Shown: positions 56,847 through 64,000 of the stretch, one piece after another
Numbering within the stretch: position 1 is the stretch's first letter
Layout: every line of letters begins with the position of its first letter
Source of the DNA: Pseudodesulfovibrio portus
GTDB taxonomy: Bacteria > Desulfobacterota > Desulfovibrionia > Desulfovibrionales > Desulfovibrionaceae
Length of the DNA stretch: 64,000 nt
Direction: 5' to 3'
Assembly (NCBI RefSeq): GCF_026000375.1
Contig: NZ_AP026708.1
Location: forward strand, 188,501 to 252,500
Made by a program: the position numbers and the translations under genes
The notes under the pieces: model-generated
Told to the model about the DNA's origin: nothing
The model's database searches: none
What the model saw: the letters and a program-made list of their open reading frames with translations, nothing else

Positions 56847-58097
56847 TTATCCAATGGAATTGACATGTTGTTTGTCCGCCATCCAATCCTTTTCCATGAA
56901 GAACTGGTGGGCGAACACGTGGTCGGCATGGGTGACGCCGAGGTTTTCGCCGGACTGGTATTGATGCAGGAACCTGCGGAATTCATTGCGCTGAGGCGCG
57001 TTGACGTCTTCCCCGGCAAAGGGGACGTACAATTGGCCCAGATTATCGAAATAGGAGTCGAAGCCGATGATTCCTTCCGGCACTCTCGAGGGGTTGCGCG
57101 TGGCCAGCAGGCGCTGGAATCCGGGATCGGCAAAACCGCCCAGACAGGCAATGTCCAAGGGGCACGGCGCGCTCTCCAGGCACGGCAGGCAATCGCGAAC
57201 GGCCTGGTATACGGTATGTCCCCTGCCATAGGGGCCGGTCTCGAAGCACCAGGCCGAGGACAGGAAAAAGGCCGTCACAGGCGTACCGAGATGGGCCGCC
57301 AGGTGCATGGTGCCCGTGTCCGGAGTCAAAAGCACGTCCAGTGAACCGACGATGTCCGTCAGTGAGTGCCAGTCGGTCTTGCCCGCCAGGTTTTCCGTTT
57401 TGTCGCTCAACCCGGTCGGCAGATTCTTGAGCACCTCCTGTCCGGCCTTGTGCTCGGATTGGCCGCCCAAAAGGACGATCCTATTGCTGGCACGGATTCC
57501 GGCCATGGTGGAGGTCATGCGGGCCAGAAGCGGCGCGGGCAGGGAACGACGGGATTCGCGACCGGCCAGGACCACGCCGATGCCGCCCCCTTTGGGTGTC
57601 GCCTCGGGGTTGACCGTGTCGGGTGCGATCCTGTCCGGGCAGTACCCTGCCCAGAAATCCACGAGGTTCATGCCGATTCGGCGGTAATTGGTCCAGCGCA
57701 TGGCCATGGCAGGCCAGGTGGTCGTCATCTCCTGGCCGTTCTTCCAGGCGTATCCCTCCACCCTGTCCGGGTCGAAGAGCGCGGCCAGCCTGAAGTTGAG
57801 ACCCGAAAAATTGAGATTGTACACAGTCTCGAAATCCGTGGATGCCAGCGCGTCAAAGGTTCTTCTGTTGTTCGTGAGCACCCGCAACGTCGCCTCGCGC
57901 CCGTTCAACCCGGTGCCGTGGGCCATGATCGGGTGCACTTCGACGCCGGGATAGACCAGCCGCGCCAACGCTTCCAGGGAGGCGTCCACACACAGGTGGA
58001 CGGTCGCGTCCTCGCGGGCGCAAAGCGTTGCCAGAAGACGTTTTGTCTGGATGAGGTCGCCGAACCGGGCGAGCTGTATGACGAGGTAGTGCTTCAT
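56847..58097 (-). CDS. Glycosyltransferase family 9 protein (heptosyltransferase-like)
   Basis: A 416-aa GT9 protein related to ADP-heptose:LPS heptosyltransferases. The N-terminus HYLVIQLARFGDLIQTKRLLATL is diagnostic, and the C-terminal donor-binding part has VVLAGRESRRSLP, IVLLGGQSEHKAG, LTPDTGTMHLAAHLGTPVTAFF and a Cys-rich CLPCLESAPCPLDIACLGGF that recalls a metal-binding insertion in other heptosyltransferases. ATG 58097 is chosen over a longer frame to 58196. The true acceptor is unknown. Confidence 0.88.
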   Translation of the reverse strand: MKHYLVIQLARFGDLIQTKRLLATLCAREDATVHLCVDASLEALARLVYPGVEVHPIMAHGTGLNGREATLRVLTNNRRTFDALASTDFETVYNLNFSGLNFRLAALFDPDRVEGYAWKNGQEMTTTWPAMAMRWTNYRRIGMNLVDFWAGYCPDRIAPDTVNPEATPKGGGIGVVLAGRESRRSLPAPLLARMTSTMAGIRASNRIVLLGGQSEHKAGQEVLKNLPTGLSDKTENLAGKTDWHSLTDIVGSLDVLLTPDTGTMHLAAHLGTPVTAFFLSSAWCFETGPYGRGHTVYQAVRDCLPCLESAPCPLDIACLGGFADPGFQRLLATRNPSRVPEGIIGFDSYFDNLGQLYVPFAGEDVNAPQRNEFRRFLHQYQSGENLGVTHADHVFAHQFFMEKDWMADKQHVNSIG

Positions 58098-58201
58098 GTC
58101 TGTTTCAGGACCGTCAAGATTCGAACGTAATTCCAATGATTCTTGCAAGAACCGGGCAAATTGGCATTTTACATGGTGGCCCGCATTGGTTATCAAGGCA
58201 C

Positions 58202-58879
58202 ATGCGGTATTACCCCATCTTCGTGAATTTGGAAAACAGGTCCTGCCTCGTGGTTGGCGCGGGCGCGGTCGGAAAGCGGAAAATCAAGTCCCTGCTCGAT
58301 TCCGGCGCCGGTCGGGTGACGGTCGTTGATACCTGCCAACCCGCTCCAGGCTTCGAACATGTTCTGGATCAGGACAACGTGACGTTTCTTTGTCGCGAAT
58401 TCCGTGCCCAAGACCTGGACGGACAGTTCCTGGTTATGGCCTGCACGTCCAGCGAAAAGGTCAACAAGAACATCGGCGACCTGTGCAAGCAGCGGAATAT
58501 TCTCTGCAATATAGCAGACATGCCGGAACAGTGCAGCTTCATCGTCCCGGCCGTTGTCAGCCGCGGCGACCTGACCATAGCCGTATCAACTGGGGGCCGG
58601 AGCCCGGCCATGGCCAAACGCATCCGCAGGGACCTGCAGGAAAGTTTCGGCCAGGAATATGCCGACCTGCTCACGGTCATGGGCCGCATTCGGCCACTCA
58701 TGCTCGGCCAGGGGCTGGAAACACCGGAAAACACCGATGTCTTCCGCACGCTGGTCAACTCTGATTTGTTGGCTGCCATCAAGGCTCACGACCTTGACGC
58801 CGCCACGGAAATACTTAAAGAATCATTGCCCGAACCGTTGCACGCCAATATACCGGAGCTGCTCGATGGATTTGTTTGA
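58202..58879 (+). CDS. Precorrin-2 dehydrogenase/sirohydrochlorin ferrochelatase (CysG N-terminal type)
   Basis: A 225-aa protein equivalent to the NAD-dependent half of CysG. RYYPIFVNLENRSCLVVGAGAVGKRKIKSLL contains the nucleotide-binding GxGxxG, followed by CNIADMPEQCSFIVPAVVSRGDLTIAVSTGGRSPAMAKRIR, both typical. It oxidises precorrin-2 and may insert iron to make sirohaem, needed for dissimilatory sulfite reductase and, in these bacteria, as a haem precursor. ATG 58202 has AAGG ahead. Its end overlaps ccsA by 14 bp. Confidence 0.92.
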   Translation: MRYYPIFVNLENRSCLVVGAGAVGKRKIKSLLDSGAGRVTVVDTCQPAPGFEHVLDQDNVTFLCREFRAQDLDGQFLVMACTSSEKVNKNIGDLCKQRNILCNIADMPEQCSFIVPAVVSRGDLTIAVSTGGRSPAMAKRIRRDLQESFGQEYADLLTVMGRIRPLMLGQGLETPENTDVFRTLVNSDLLAAIKAHDLDAATEILKESLPEPLHANIPELLDGFV

Positions 58880-59678
58880 TTCCATACATATCTGCATTAT
58901 CGCTCTTTATGCCCTCGGCACCATCCTGTTCCTGACCGGCACATGCACCGGCAACGACAGGCTGCGGCGTATGTCGATCTGGGTTGCGGTCATCGGTTTT
59001 TCTTTGAATACCATTGATTTGAGTTTGTTGTTGGCCCGTGACCCGGCGGCCTTGAGCGAAGGCACCTTCTATTTCAACATCCTGGCCTGGTCCGTACTCG
59101 GGGTGTATTTCTTCATGTGGTGGCGCCTGCGCCTTGAATTCCTGGCCATCACCGCCCTGCCCCTGGCCTTGCTGCTTTTCGTGGCTTCCATGGCCCTGGG
59201 CGGCATCAAGGTGATCATGCCCCCGCAGCTGACGGCCCTGTTTTTCGGCCTGCACATCGGCTCCCTGGTTCTGACGCTCGGGGTGCTCATGCTGGCATTC
59301 GGCGCGGCTTTGGCCTTTCTGTATTACAACCGCCAGCTCAAGACCAAGGCCGGGCTGACGCATATGGGCGACTCCATCCCGTCGCTGAACAAGTTCGATT
59401 CCGTCAACCGGTGGGCGGTCGCCCTGGGCTTCCCGCTGTACACCCTGGGCCTGTTTTCGACATTTTTTTGGTACTGGATCGCCCCTGAAAAGCAATTTAC
59501 CTGGGATATCATGAAGATAGGTTCACTGACAGTCTGGTTTCTCTACGCCTTCCTGTTCCACCAGCGGATGGTTCTTGGTTGGCGCGGCCGCAAACCCGCC
59601 ATCCTGACCCTGTGGGTCTTTGCAGGCATGTGCATCTCCCTTATCCATCACACCATTACTTTCAGGGTGATGCCATGA
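58866..59678 (+). CDS. CcsA/HemX-like cytochrome c assembly protein
   Basis: A 270-aa inner-membrane protein with eight or so transmembrane helices. It matches the CcsA/ResC/HemX family: SALFFGLHIGSLVLTLGVLMLAF-like helix (LHIG histidine), a WWRLRLEF loop, and a C-terminal SLIHHTITF. CcsA proteins handle haem in cytochrome c maturation; HemX paralogues sit next to hemA and may regulate haem synthesis, as the position here suggests. It overlaps hemA by ATGA (59675-59678). Confidence 0.87.
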   Translation: MDLFDSIHICIIALYALGTILFLTGTCTGNDRLRRMSIWVAVIGFSLNTIDLSLLLARDPAALSEGTFYFNILAWSVLGVYFFMWWRLRLEFLAITALPLALLLFVASMALGGIKVIMPPQLTALFFGLHIGSLVLTLGVLMLAFGAALAFLYYNRQLKTKAGLTHMGDSIPSLNKFDSVNRWAVALGFPLYTLGLFSTFFWYWIAPEKQFTWDIMKIGSLTVWFLYAFLFHQRMVLGWRGRKPAILTLWVFAGMCISLIHHTITFRVMP

Positions 59679-61045
59679 ACAAGCAGATCATCCTCATAGG
59701 CCTGAACCACAAGACCGCCGGGGTGGACGTGCGCGAGAAGTTCGCCCTGACCGATGTCGAGAATTTCGAACAGGGTCTCATGGCCCACTGTCCCGTGCAG
59801 GAATGTATGGCCTTGTCCACCTGCAACAGGGTGGAGATTGTGGCCGTGGCCAAGCAGGTGCCCGAGCGCGAGGTCATGGACTCGCTGATCCAGTACTGGG
59901 CGAGCGTGTGCAAGGGAGCCCCGGAATTGCTGCTGGACAACACGTACCGGTACACCGGCCTTGAGGCGGTCAAACACGTCTTCACCGTGGCCTCCAGCCT
60001 CGATTCCATGGTCATGGGCGAGCCGCAGATTCTCGGCCAACTCAAGGACGCCTACCGCTCCTCCGTGGACAACGGTACGGCCAGGACCATTGTAAACAGG
60101 CTTCTTCACAAGTCTTTTTCCGTCGCTAAACGCATCCGAACCGAGACGGCCATCGCATCCAGCGCCGTGTCCATCTCATTTGCGGCAGTTGAACTGGCGC
60201 GCAAGATATTCGGCGACCTGCAAGGCACCAAGGCCATGCTGGTGGGCGCGGGCGAGATGGCCGAACTGGCCGCCACCCACCTGCTGCGCAACGGCGTTGA
60301 GGACATCATCATCGCCAACCGCACCCTTTCCCGGGCCAAGACCCTGGCCGAAAGCCTTGGCGGCGAGCCCATCCAGATCGAGAACATGCCGGACCGACTG
60401 CACGAAGTGGACATAGTCATCAGTTCCACGGGTTCGCCGGTATCCGTGATCAGCACGAAAGACGTCAAGGTTGTGCTCAAGAAGCGCAAGCACCGTCCCA
60501 TGTTCTTCATCGACATCGCCGTGCCCCGCGACATCGACCCGGACGTCAACAGCCTGGACAACGTCTATCTCTATGACATCGACGATCTCAAGGACGTGGT
60601 GGACGAGAATATGGCCCAGCGCCAGGAAGAGGCGACCAAGGCCCACGCCGTGGTGGAACTGGAAACCCAGACATTCGGCAATTGGCTGAATTCGCTCAAT
60701 ATCCAGCCGACCATTGCGGACCTCGTGGACAAGGCTGAAGAAGTGGCCGTACGCGAGTTGAACAAGACCCTCAGGAAACTCGGCCCGGTGGATGAAAATA
60801 CGCGCAAGTCCCTGCAGACGCTGGTCCTGTCAGTGGCCCGCAAGACTTTGCATGAGCCCATCTGCTTCCTGAAACGGCGCACCCAGGAGGAAGGATCGGC
60901 CGAACGGTTCATCGATCTCGCCCGCCGCATGTACAACCTGGACGACGAGGTCGTTCCGGACACCGCGCATCTGGACCGCAAGCCGGGCATGTGTTCGCCG
61001 GAAGACATTGAAAATCTCATTGAGTCATCGAAAAAGGAACAATAA
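59675..61045 (+). CDS. hemA: Glutamyl-tRNA reductase
   Basis: First committed enzyme of tetrapyrrole synthesis by the C5 pathway. The 456-aa protein has LIGLNHKTAGVDVREKFAL, the catalytic Cys in LSTCNRVEIVAV, MVMGEPQILGQLKDAYRSS, the NADPH fold LVGAGEMAELAATHLL, and DIAVPRDIDPDV. The C-terminal dimer helix is present. ATG 59675 overlaps the ccsA stop. In Desulfovibrio species haem is made from uroporphyrinogen via sirohaem, so the grouping with the sirohaem gene is meaningful. Confidence 0.97.
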   Translation: MNKQIILIGLNHKTAGVDVREKFALTDVENFEQGLMAHCPVQECMALSTCNRVEIVAVAKQVPEREVMDSLIQYWASVCKGAPELLLDNTYRYTGLEAVKHVFTVASSLDSMVMGEPQILGQLKDAYRSSVDNGTARTIVNRLLHKSFSVAKRIRTETAIASSAVSISFAAVELARKIFGDLQGTKAMLVGAGEMAELAATHLLRNGVEDIIIANRTLSRAKTLAESLGGEPIQIENMPDRLHEVDIVISSTGSPVSVISTKDVKVVLKKRKHRPMFFIDIAVPRDIDPDVNSLDNVYLYDIDDLKDVVDENMAQRQEEATKAHAVVELETQTFGNWLNSLNIQPTIADLVDKAEEVAVRELNKTLRKLGPVDENTRKSLQTLVLSVARKTLHEPICFLKRRTQEEGSAERFIDLARRMYNLDDEVVPDTAHLDRKPGMCSPEDIENLIESSKKEQ

Positions 61046-61401
61046 TGCGCAGTTATCTCATAGAAGACCTTGTTGAGAACGATCTCAAGAAAATCGCGGA
61101 CGCCCTGAACGAGTTGGAAATGCGGGGGCCCCTGGACGGCATCTACTATCTTCCGCTCCCCGTGGAACTGCTGCAGCAGGAACAGAAAAACCATCTGGAT
61201 GAATGCGGTCCCTATTTCATGGCCCTTGAGCTTGTCGAGGGACCGTCCGACATGTCCGAATGCCAGGTCAAGCTGGAACTGCTGGTCCGCGCCCGAAACA
61301 AGATCCGGTGCTCGTGCGTGACCTACGCCACCTCTCCGCAACGCAAACACATGATCGAGTACCTCGACCAGTTCATCGAGGAACTTGAAATCTCGGTCTA
61401 G
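61045..61401 (+). CDS. Conserved hypothetical protein, 118 aa
   Basis: A small soluble alpha/beta protein without Cys motifs of note. It starts with SYLIEDLVENDLKKIADALNELEMRGPLDGIYYLPLP and ends with an amphipathic helix (HMIEYLDQFIEELE). The family is unknown to me. Its ATG overlaps the hemA stop (TAATG at 61043-61047), and tilS begins 1 bp after its stop, so it is translationally coupled on both sides and probably expressed with haem synthesis. A role linked to tRNA-Glu/Lys use or haem regulation would only be a guess. Confidence 0.82.
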   Translation: MRSYLIEDLVENDLKKIADALNELEMRGPLDGIYYLPLPVELLQQEQKNHLDECGPYFMALELVEGPSDMSECQVKLELLVRARNKIRCSCVTYATSPQRKHMIEYLDQFIEELEISV

Positions 61402-61402
61402 C

Positions 61403-62413
61403 ATGTCCGATGCGCCTGTGAACATTCCGCAATCCCTGCAGGAACTGCTTCCGAAGTGGGCGCACTTTTGCCTGTACACCGAAAAATTCATCACCGATGA
61501 GCTCGGGCTCGACCTGTCCGGCAAGCGGATAGTGGTCGGCCTTTCCGGCGGCGCGGACTCCACCGCCCTGCTTCTGGTCCTGCATTATCTCTGTCCCCGC
61601 AATGACTGTCACGTCGTGGCCGTTCATCTCAACCATATGCTGCGCGAGGAAGCGGACGCCGAGGAAGCTTGGTGCCGCACCCTTTGCGAATCACTGTCCA
61701 TCGAATTCATAAGTGAATCCAAAGAGATCAAGCAGTCCGCGCAGGAGGCCGAAGTCGGTCTTGAAGAGGCGGGCCGCAACGCCCGATACGAGTTGTTCCA
61801 GCGTGTCCTCAATGAGAAACAGGCCGATTTCGTCGCTCTGGGCCACCACCGGGACGACCTCAGCGAGGACGTGCTCATGCGTTTCATTCGCGGAACGGGG
61901 TGGCCCGGCCTCTCGGGCATGGCCGGATTTGACCCGGACCGGAACCTGATCCGTCCCTTCCTCATGTTGCCGAAGTCCACGCTCAAGGCCTTCCTTGCCC
62001 ATACAGGCGTCAAATGGCTTGAAGATGCTTCCAATGATGATCCGAAGTGGACCAGAAATCGCATTCGGAAAAACATCCTTCCCCTCATCCTGCAGGAGAA
62101 CCCAAATTTCGGGGACGCTGTTGCCCGATTGTGGAAGATCGGTCGTATCGAGACGGATTATTGGGACGACATGACCCGATCCCTGCCGAAAACCCTCGGC
62201 AATGACCTGCTGGAAGGCACACATAAGGCAGCCCGGTTGCGCATGTACAAGGCGTGCCTCGACAATCTGGGCCCAGCCCAGGTTCTGGCCCATAGCCTGT
62301 TCAAGCTCGACGAAGCTTGGGAAGAAAAGCGCGTGGGTTCGGTCTTCCAGTTCCCCGGCGAAAAGACAGCAACAATCACTGCTTCCGGCGTTGTTTTCTC
62401 CGTCAGCCATTGA
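61403..62413 (+). CDS. tilS: tRNA(Ile)-lysidine synthetase
   Basis: Modifies the CAU anticodon of tRNA-Ile2 to lysidine using ATP and lysine. The 336-aa protein has the PP-loop VVGLSGGADSTALLL near residue 45, VHLNHMLR, the catalytic ALGHHRDDLSEDVLMRFIRGTG and PFL with KSTLKAFL, and WLEDASNDDPKWTRNRIRKNILPL. It lacks the long C-terminal domain of E. coli TilS, as is usual in this group. ATG 61403 is preferred to a frame six codons longer that overlaps the upstream gene. Confidence 0.95.
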   Translation: MSDAPVNIPQSLQELLPKWAHFCLYTEKFITDELGLDLSGKRIVVGLSGGADSTALLLVLHYLCPRNDCHVVAVHLNHMLREEADAEEAWCRTLCESLSIEFISESKEIKQSAQEAEVGLEEAGRNARYELFQRVLNEKQADFVALGHHRDDLSEDVLMRFIRGTGWPGLSGMAGFDPDRNLIRPFLMLPKSTLKAFLAHTGVKWLEDASNDDPKWTRNRIRKNILPLILQENPNFGDAVARLWKIGRIETDYWDDMTRSLPKTLGNDLLEGTHKAARLRMYKACLDNLGPAQVLAHSLFKLDEAWEEKRVGSVFQFPGEKTATITASGVVFSVSH

Positions 62414-62509
62414 CTTCCGGCACTCCCCGGTATAAGAGCATGTGATCTTTTGCACAAAGTGCAGAAACCCTTGTCAGGCGTTTCTGTGTATTATCATCAG
62501 GAGGAATGT

Positions 62510-63175
62510 ATGAATATTCTGATTTTCGGCCCCAACGGCTCCGGTAAAGGCACCCAGGGCGACATCGCCAAGGACAAGTACAACCTGGATCACATCGAAT
62601 CCGGCGCCATCTTCCGCAAGCACATCGGCGGCGGCACCGAGCTCGGCATGAAGGCCAAAGAGTACATCAACAAGGGCGAGCTCGTTCCTGATGATATCAC
62701 CATCCCCATGGTTCTCGACGTTCTGGCCAGCTCCACTGCCGGTTGGCTGCTCGACGGTTTCCCCCGCTCCCTGGTTCAGGGCGAAAAGCTCTGGGAAGCC
62801 CTGCAGAAAGACGGCGTGAAACTCGACTACGTCATCGAAATCAAGCTGCCCCGCGAAATCGCCAAGGCCCGCATCATGGGTCGTCGCCTCTGCGAAAACA
62901 ACCCGAACCACCCCAACAACGTCGGTATCCCGGTCATCGCCCCTGACGGCGACAAGTGCCGCGTCTGTGGTGGTGCCCTGACCGCTCGTGACGACGACCA
63001 GGACGAAGGCGCCATCGACGTCCGTCACAACATCTACTATGATGAAAAAACCGGCACCATGGCTGCCTGCAACTTCTTCAAGAACCTTGACGGCGCCGAC
63101 TTCAAGTTCATCGAACTGAACGGCGAAGACTCCATCCAGGAGATCAAGGATTACCTGATCAGCCAGCTCGATTAA
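62510..63175 (+). CDS. adk: Adenylate kinase
   Basis: Interconverts AMP, ADP and ATP. A 221-aa protein of the long type. P-loop FGPNGSGKGTQG near residue 7, the AMP-binding SGAIFRKH and DGFPRSLVQGE, and a LID region with CRVCGG (Cys pair, probably zinc with flanking residues) and DDDQDEGAIDVR. AGGAGG lies 5 nt before ATG 62510; the longer frame to 62450 has no support. Codon bias is strong, as expected for high expression. A strong terminator follows. Confidence 0.94.
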   Translation: MNILIFGPNGSGKGTQGDIAKDKYNLDHIESGAIFRKHIGGGTELGMKAKEYINKGELVPDDITIPMVLDVLASSTAGWLLDGFPRSLVQGEKLWEALQKDGVKLDYVIEIKLPREIAKARIMGRRLCENNPNHPNNVGIPVIAPDGDKCRVCGGALTARDDDQDEGAIDVRHNIYYDEKTGTMAACNFFKNLDGADFKFIELNGEDSIQEIKDYLISQLD

Positions 63176-63191
63176 TTCGACGCACTCCTAA

Positions 63192-63227
63192 AGGGCCTCT
63201 CCGATAATCGGAGAGGCCCTTTTTTTG
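63192..63227 (+). terminator. Intrinsic terminator after adk
   Basis: A 13-bp perfect stem (63192-63204 with 63208-63220) with a TAA loop is followed by a seven-T run. Confidence 0.93.
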
Positions 63228-63313
63228 TTGTATTCCGACTGAGGAATGGCTTGCTGCTTATTGACCAATGCCTGAAACAGGCATACCCCTTTCGCTCCTT
63301 ACGATCTTGCCTC

Positions 63314-63342
63314 TTGATGCGTTCCAGGCTGTCGTGTTATTT
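63314..63342 (+). promoter_or_regulatory. Possible sigma-70 promoter of the methyltransferase gene
   Basis: TTGATG at 63314-63319, then 17 nt, then TTATTT at 63337-63342, about 30 bp before the start codon. Read by eye only. Confidence 0.35.
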
Positions 63343-63373
63343 TTTGTAAAACAGTAATACACAAAGGAATGAT

Positions 63374-63931
63374 ATGGCACGACATACGAAACGGTTTACC
63401 GAAGGCATGCTGGATACCCGGGAGATAATTCGAAAATTGGAACTTCGCCCCGGACTGACTATCGTCGATGCGGGTTGCGGCAACGGATACATGTCCATGC
63501 TGTTCAGTGAGGCAGTAGGACCTGAGGGACTGGTTTACGCATTGGACGTGAACGCACAGTTCATCAAGGAAATCCGAGAGGAAATTACCGCCGACAACAT
63601 CCGGCCCATGGTGGCCGATATATTACAGCCCACTCCCCTGGCTGACGGGTGCGCTGATGTTGTCTATACCGCCACCGTCCTTCACTCCGTGGGACGGGAG
63701 AAGATGCCAGGCGTTGCCGATGAGGTCCGCCGACTGCTCACTCCCGGAGGATTGTTCGGGGTCGTGGAGATTGCCAAGCACGCCACCCGGTTCGGGCCCC
63801 CGCAAGCCCAACGTTACGCGCCGGAGGAACTGCGGGCCGCTTTGCCCTTCACGCCTGTCAGCCTGACATACGTGGCCGAGCATTTTTATCTGCAGGTGTT
63901 CAAGGTCTGGCCTTTCGCCCATCAGATATGA
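63374..63931 (+). CDS. Class I SAM-dependent methyltransferase
   Basis: A 185-aa Rossmann-fold methyltransferase of the UbiE/Methyltransf_11 or _31 type. Motif I is IVDAGCGNGYMSMLF near residue 34, then VYALDVNAQFI, ADILQPTPLADGCADVVYTATVLHSV and a post-core LLTPGGLFGVVEIAKH. No substrate-specific domain is seen. AAAGGA lies ahead of ATG 63374. It is monocistronic, bounded by terminators. Confidence 0.85.
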   Translation: MARHTKRFTEGMLDTREIIRKLELRPGLTIVDAGCGNGYMSMLFSEAVGPEGLVYALDVNAQFIKEIREEITADNIRPMVADILQPTPLADGCADVVYTATVLHSVGREKMPGVADEVRRLLTPGGLFGVVEIAKHATRFGPPQAQRYAPEELRAALPFTPVSLTYVAEHFYLQVFKVWPFAHQI

Positions 63932-63969
63932 AAAAGGGGAGGACCATACGGCCCTCCCCTTTGTCTTTT
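63931..63969 (+). terminator. Intrinsic terminator after the methyltransferase gene
   Basis: AAAAAGGGGAGG pairs with CCTCCCCTTT around a loop with ACCATACGG, followed by GTCTTTTCC. Confidence 0.75.
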
Positions 63970-64000
63970 CCATGTGTCTGCCGGACTATGCGTCCGCAGG

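Noticed and set aside
1-64000. CRISPR array or insertion sequence
   Set aside because: No regularly spaced repeats, Cas genes or transposases were seen.

Overview
The window looks like a chromosome segment from a sulfate-reducing deltaproteobacterium of the Desulfovibrionaceae (Desulfovibrio or Pseudodesulfovibrio type). This is inferred from gene content: a YedF-type selenium protein, LL-diaminopimelate aminotransferase with lysA, sirohaem synthase next to ccsA and hemA, a DHH-CBS-tRNA nucleotidyltransferase fusion, and DUF169 and DUF6485 proteins. The backbone is fairly GC-rich. No rRNA or marker gene here fixes the species.

Backbone left of the island (1-14550): engB (partial), aroQ, efp, ftsK, lolA, then convergent rluB and yedF, a DUF374 acyltransferase, gcvT with a large unknown protein, a DUF6485 protein, an inositol monophosphatase, a Nudix hydrolase, rimI, pgk-tpiA-secG, and a tRNA-Leu(GAG).

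A genomic island lies between about 14554 and 36137. It is inserted at the 3' end of tRNA-Leu and bounded by a 24-bp identical direct repeat (14530-14553 and 36114-36137). TGGGTCAAACT boxes lie just inside both ends. Its left half is AT-richer. It holds a 601-aa integrase, a primase-helicase, small unknown proteins, a YagK/YfjJ (inovirus Gp2-like) protein, a tandem BrnA-like ribbon-helix-helix protein, a two-gene PHP-SMC ATPase plus AlbA_2/HATPase module (the best candidate defence system), and a second, catalytic-domain-only tyrosine recombinase. Its right half has host-like composition. It holds a molybdopterin oxidoreductase with a DUF169 protein and a divergent LysR regulator, two truncated genes fused by a deletion (AraC and a flavoprotein), a Tat-exported cyclophilin-like protein, and a tightly packed AAA ATPase - DUF3150 - HEXXH/VWA operon that continues into two small membrane proteins. 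This last operon is the second candidate for an undescribed system.

Backbone right of the island (36138-64000): LysE exporter, mgsA, azlCD, a secreted TPR protein, a YHS-like protein, dapL-folK, a XerC/D-type recombinase, the DHH-CBS-CCA fusion, a HIT hydrolase, lapA-lapB-mutS-lipoprotein, lysA, rsmE-rarA, two glycosyltransferases, a sirohaem/ccsA/hemA/unknown/tilS operon, adk and a methyltransferase. Many genes overlap by ATGA or are separated by only a few bases, so translational coupling is common. Several strong intrinsic terminators are visible.
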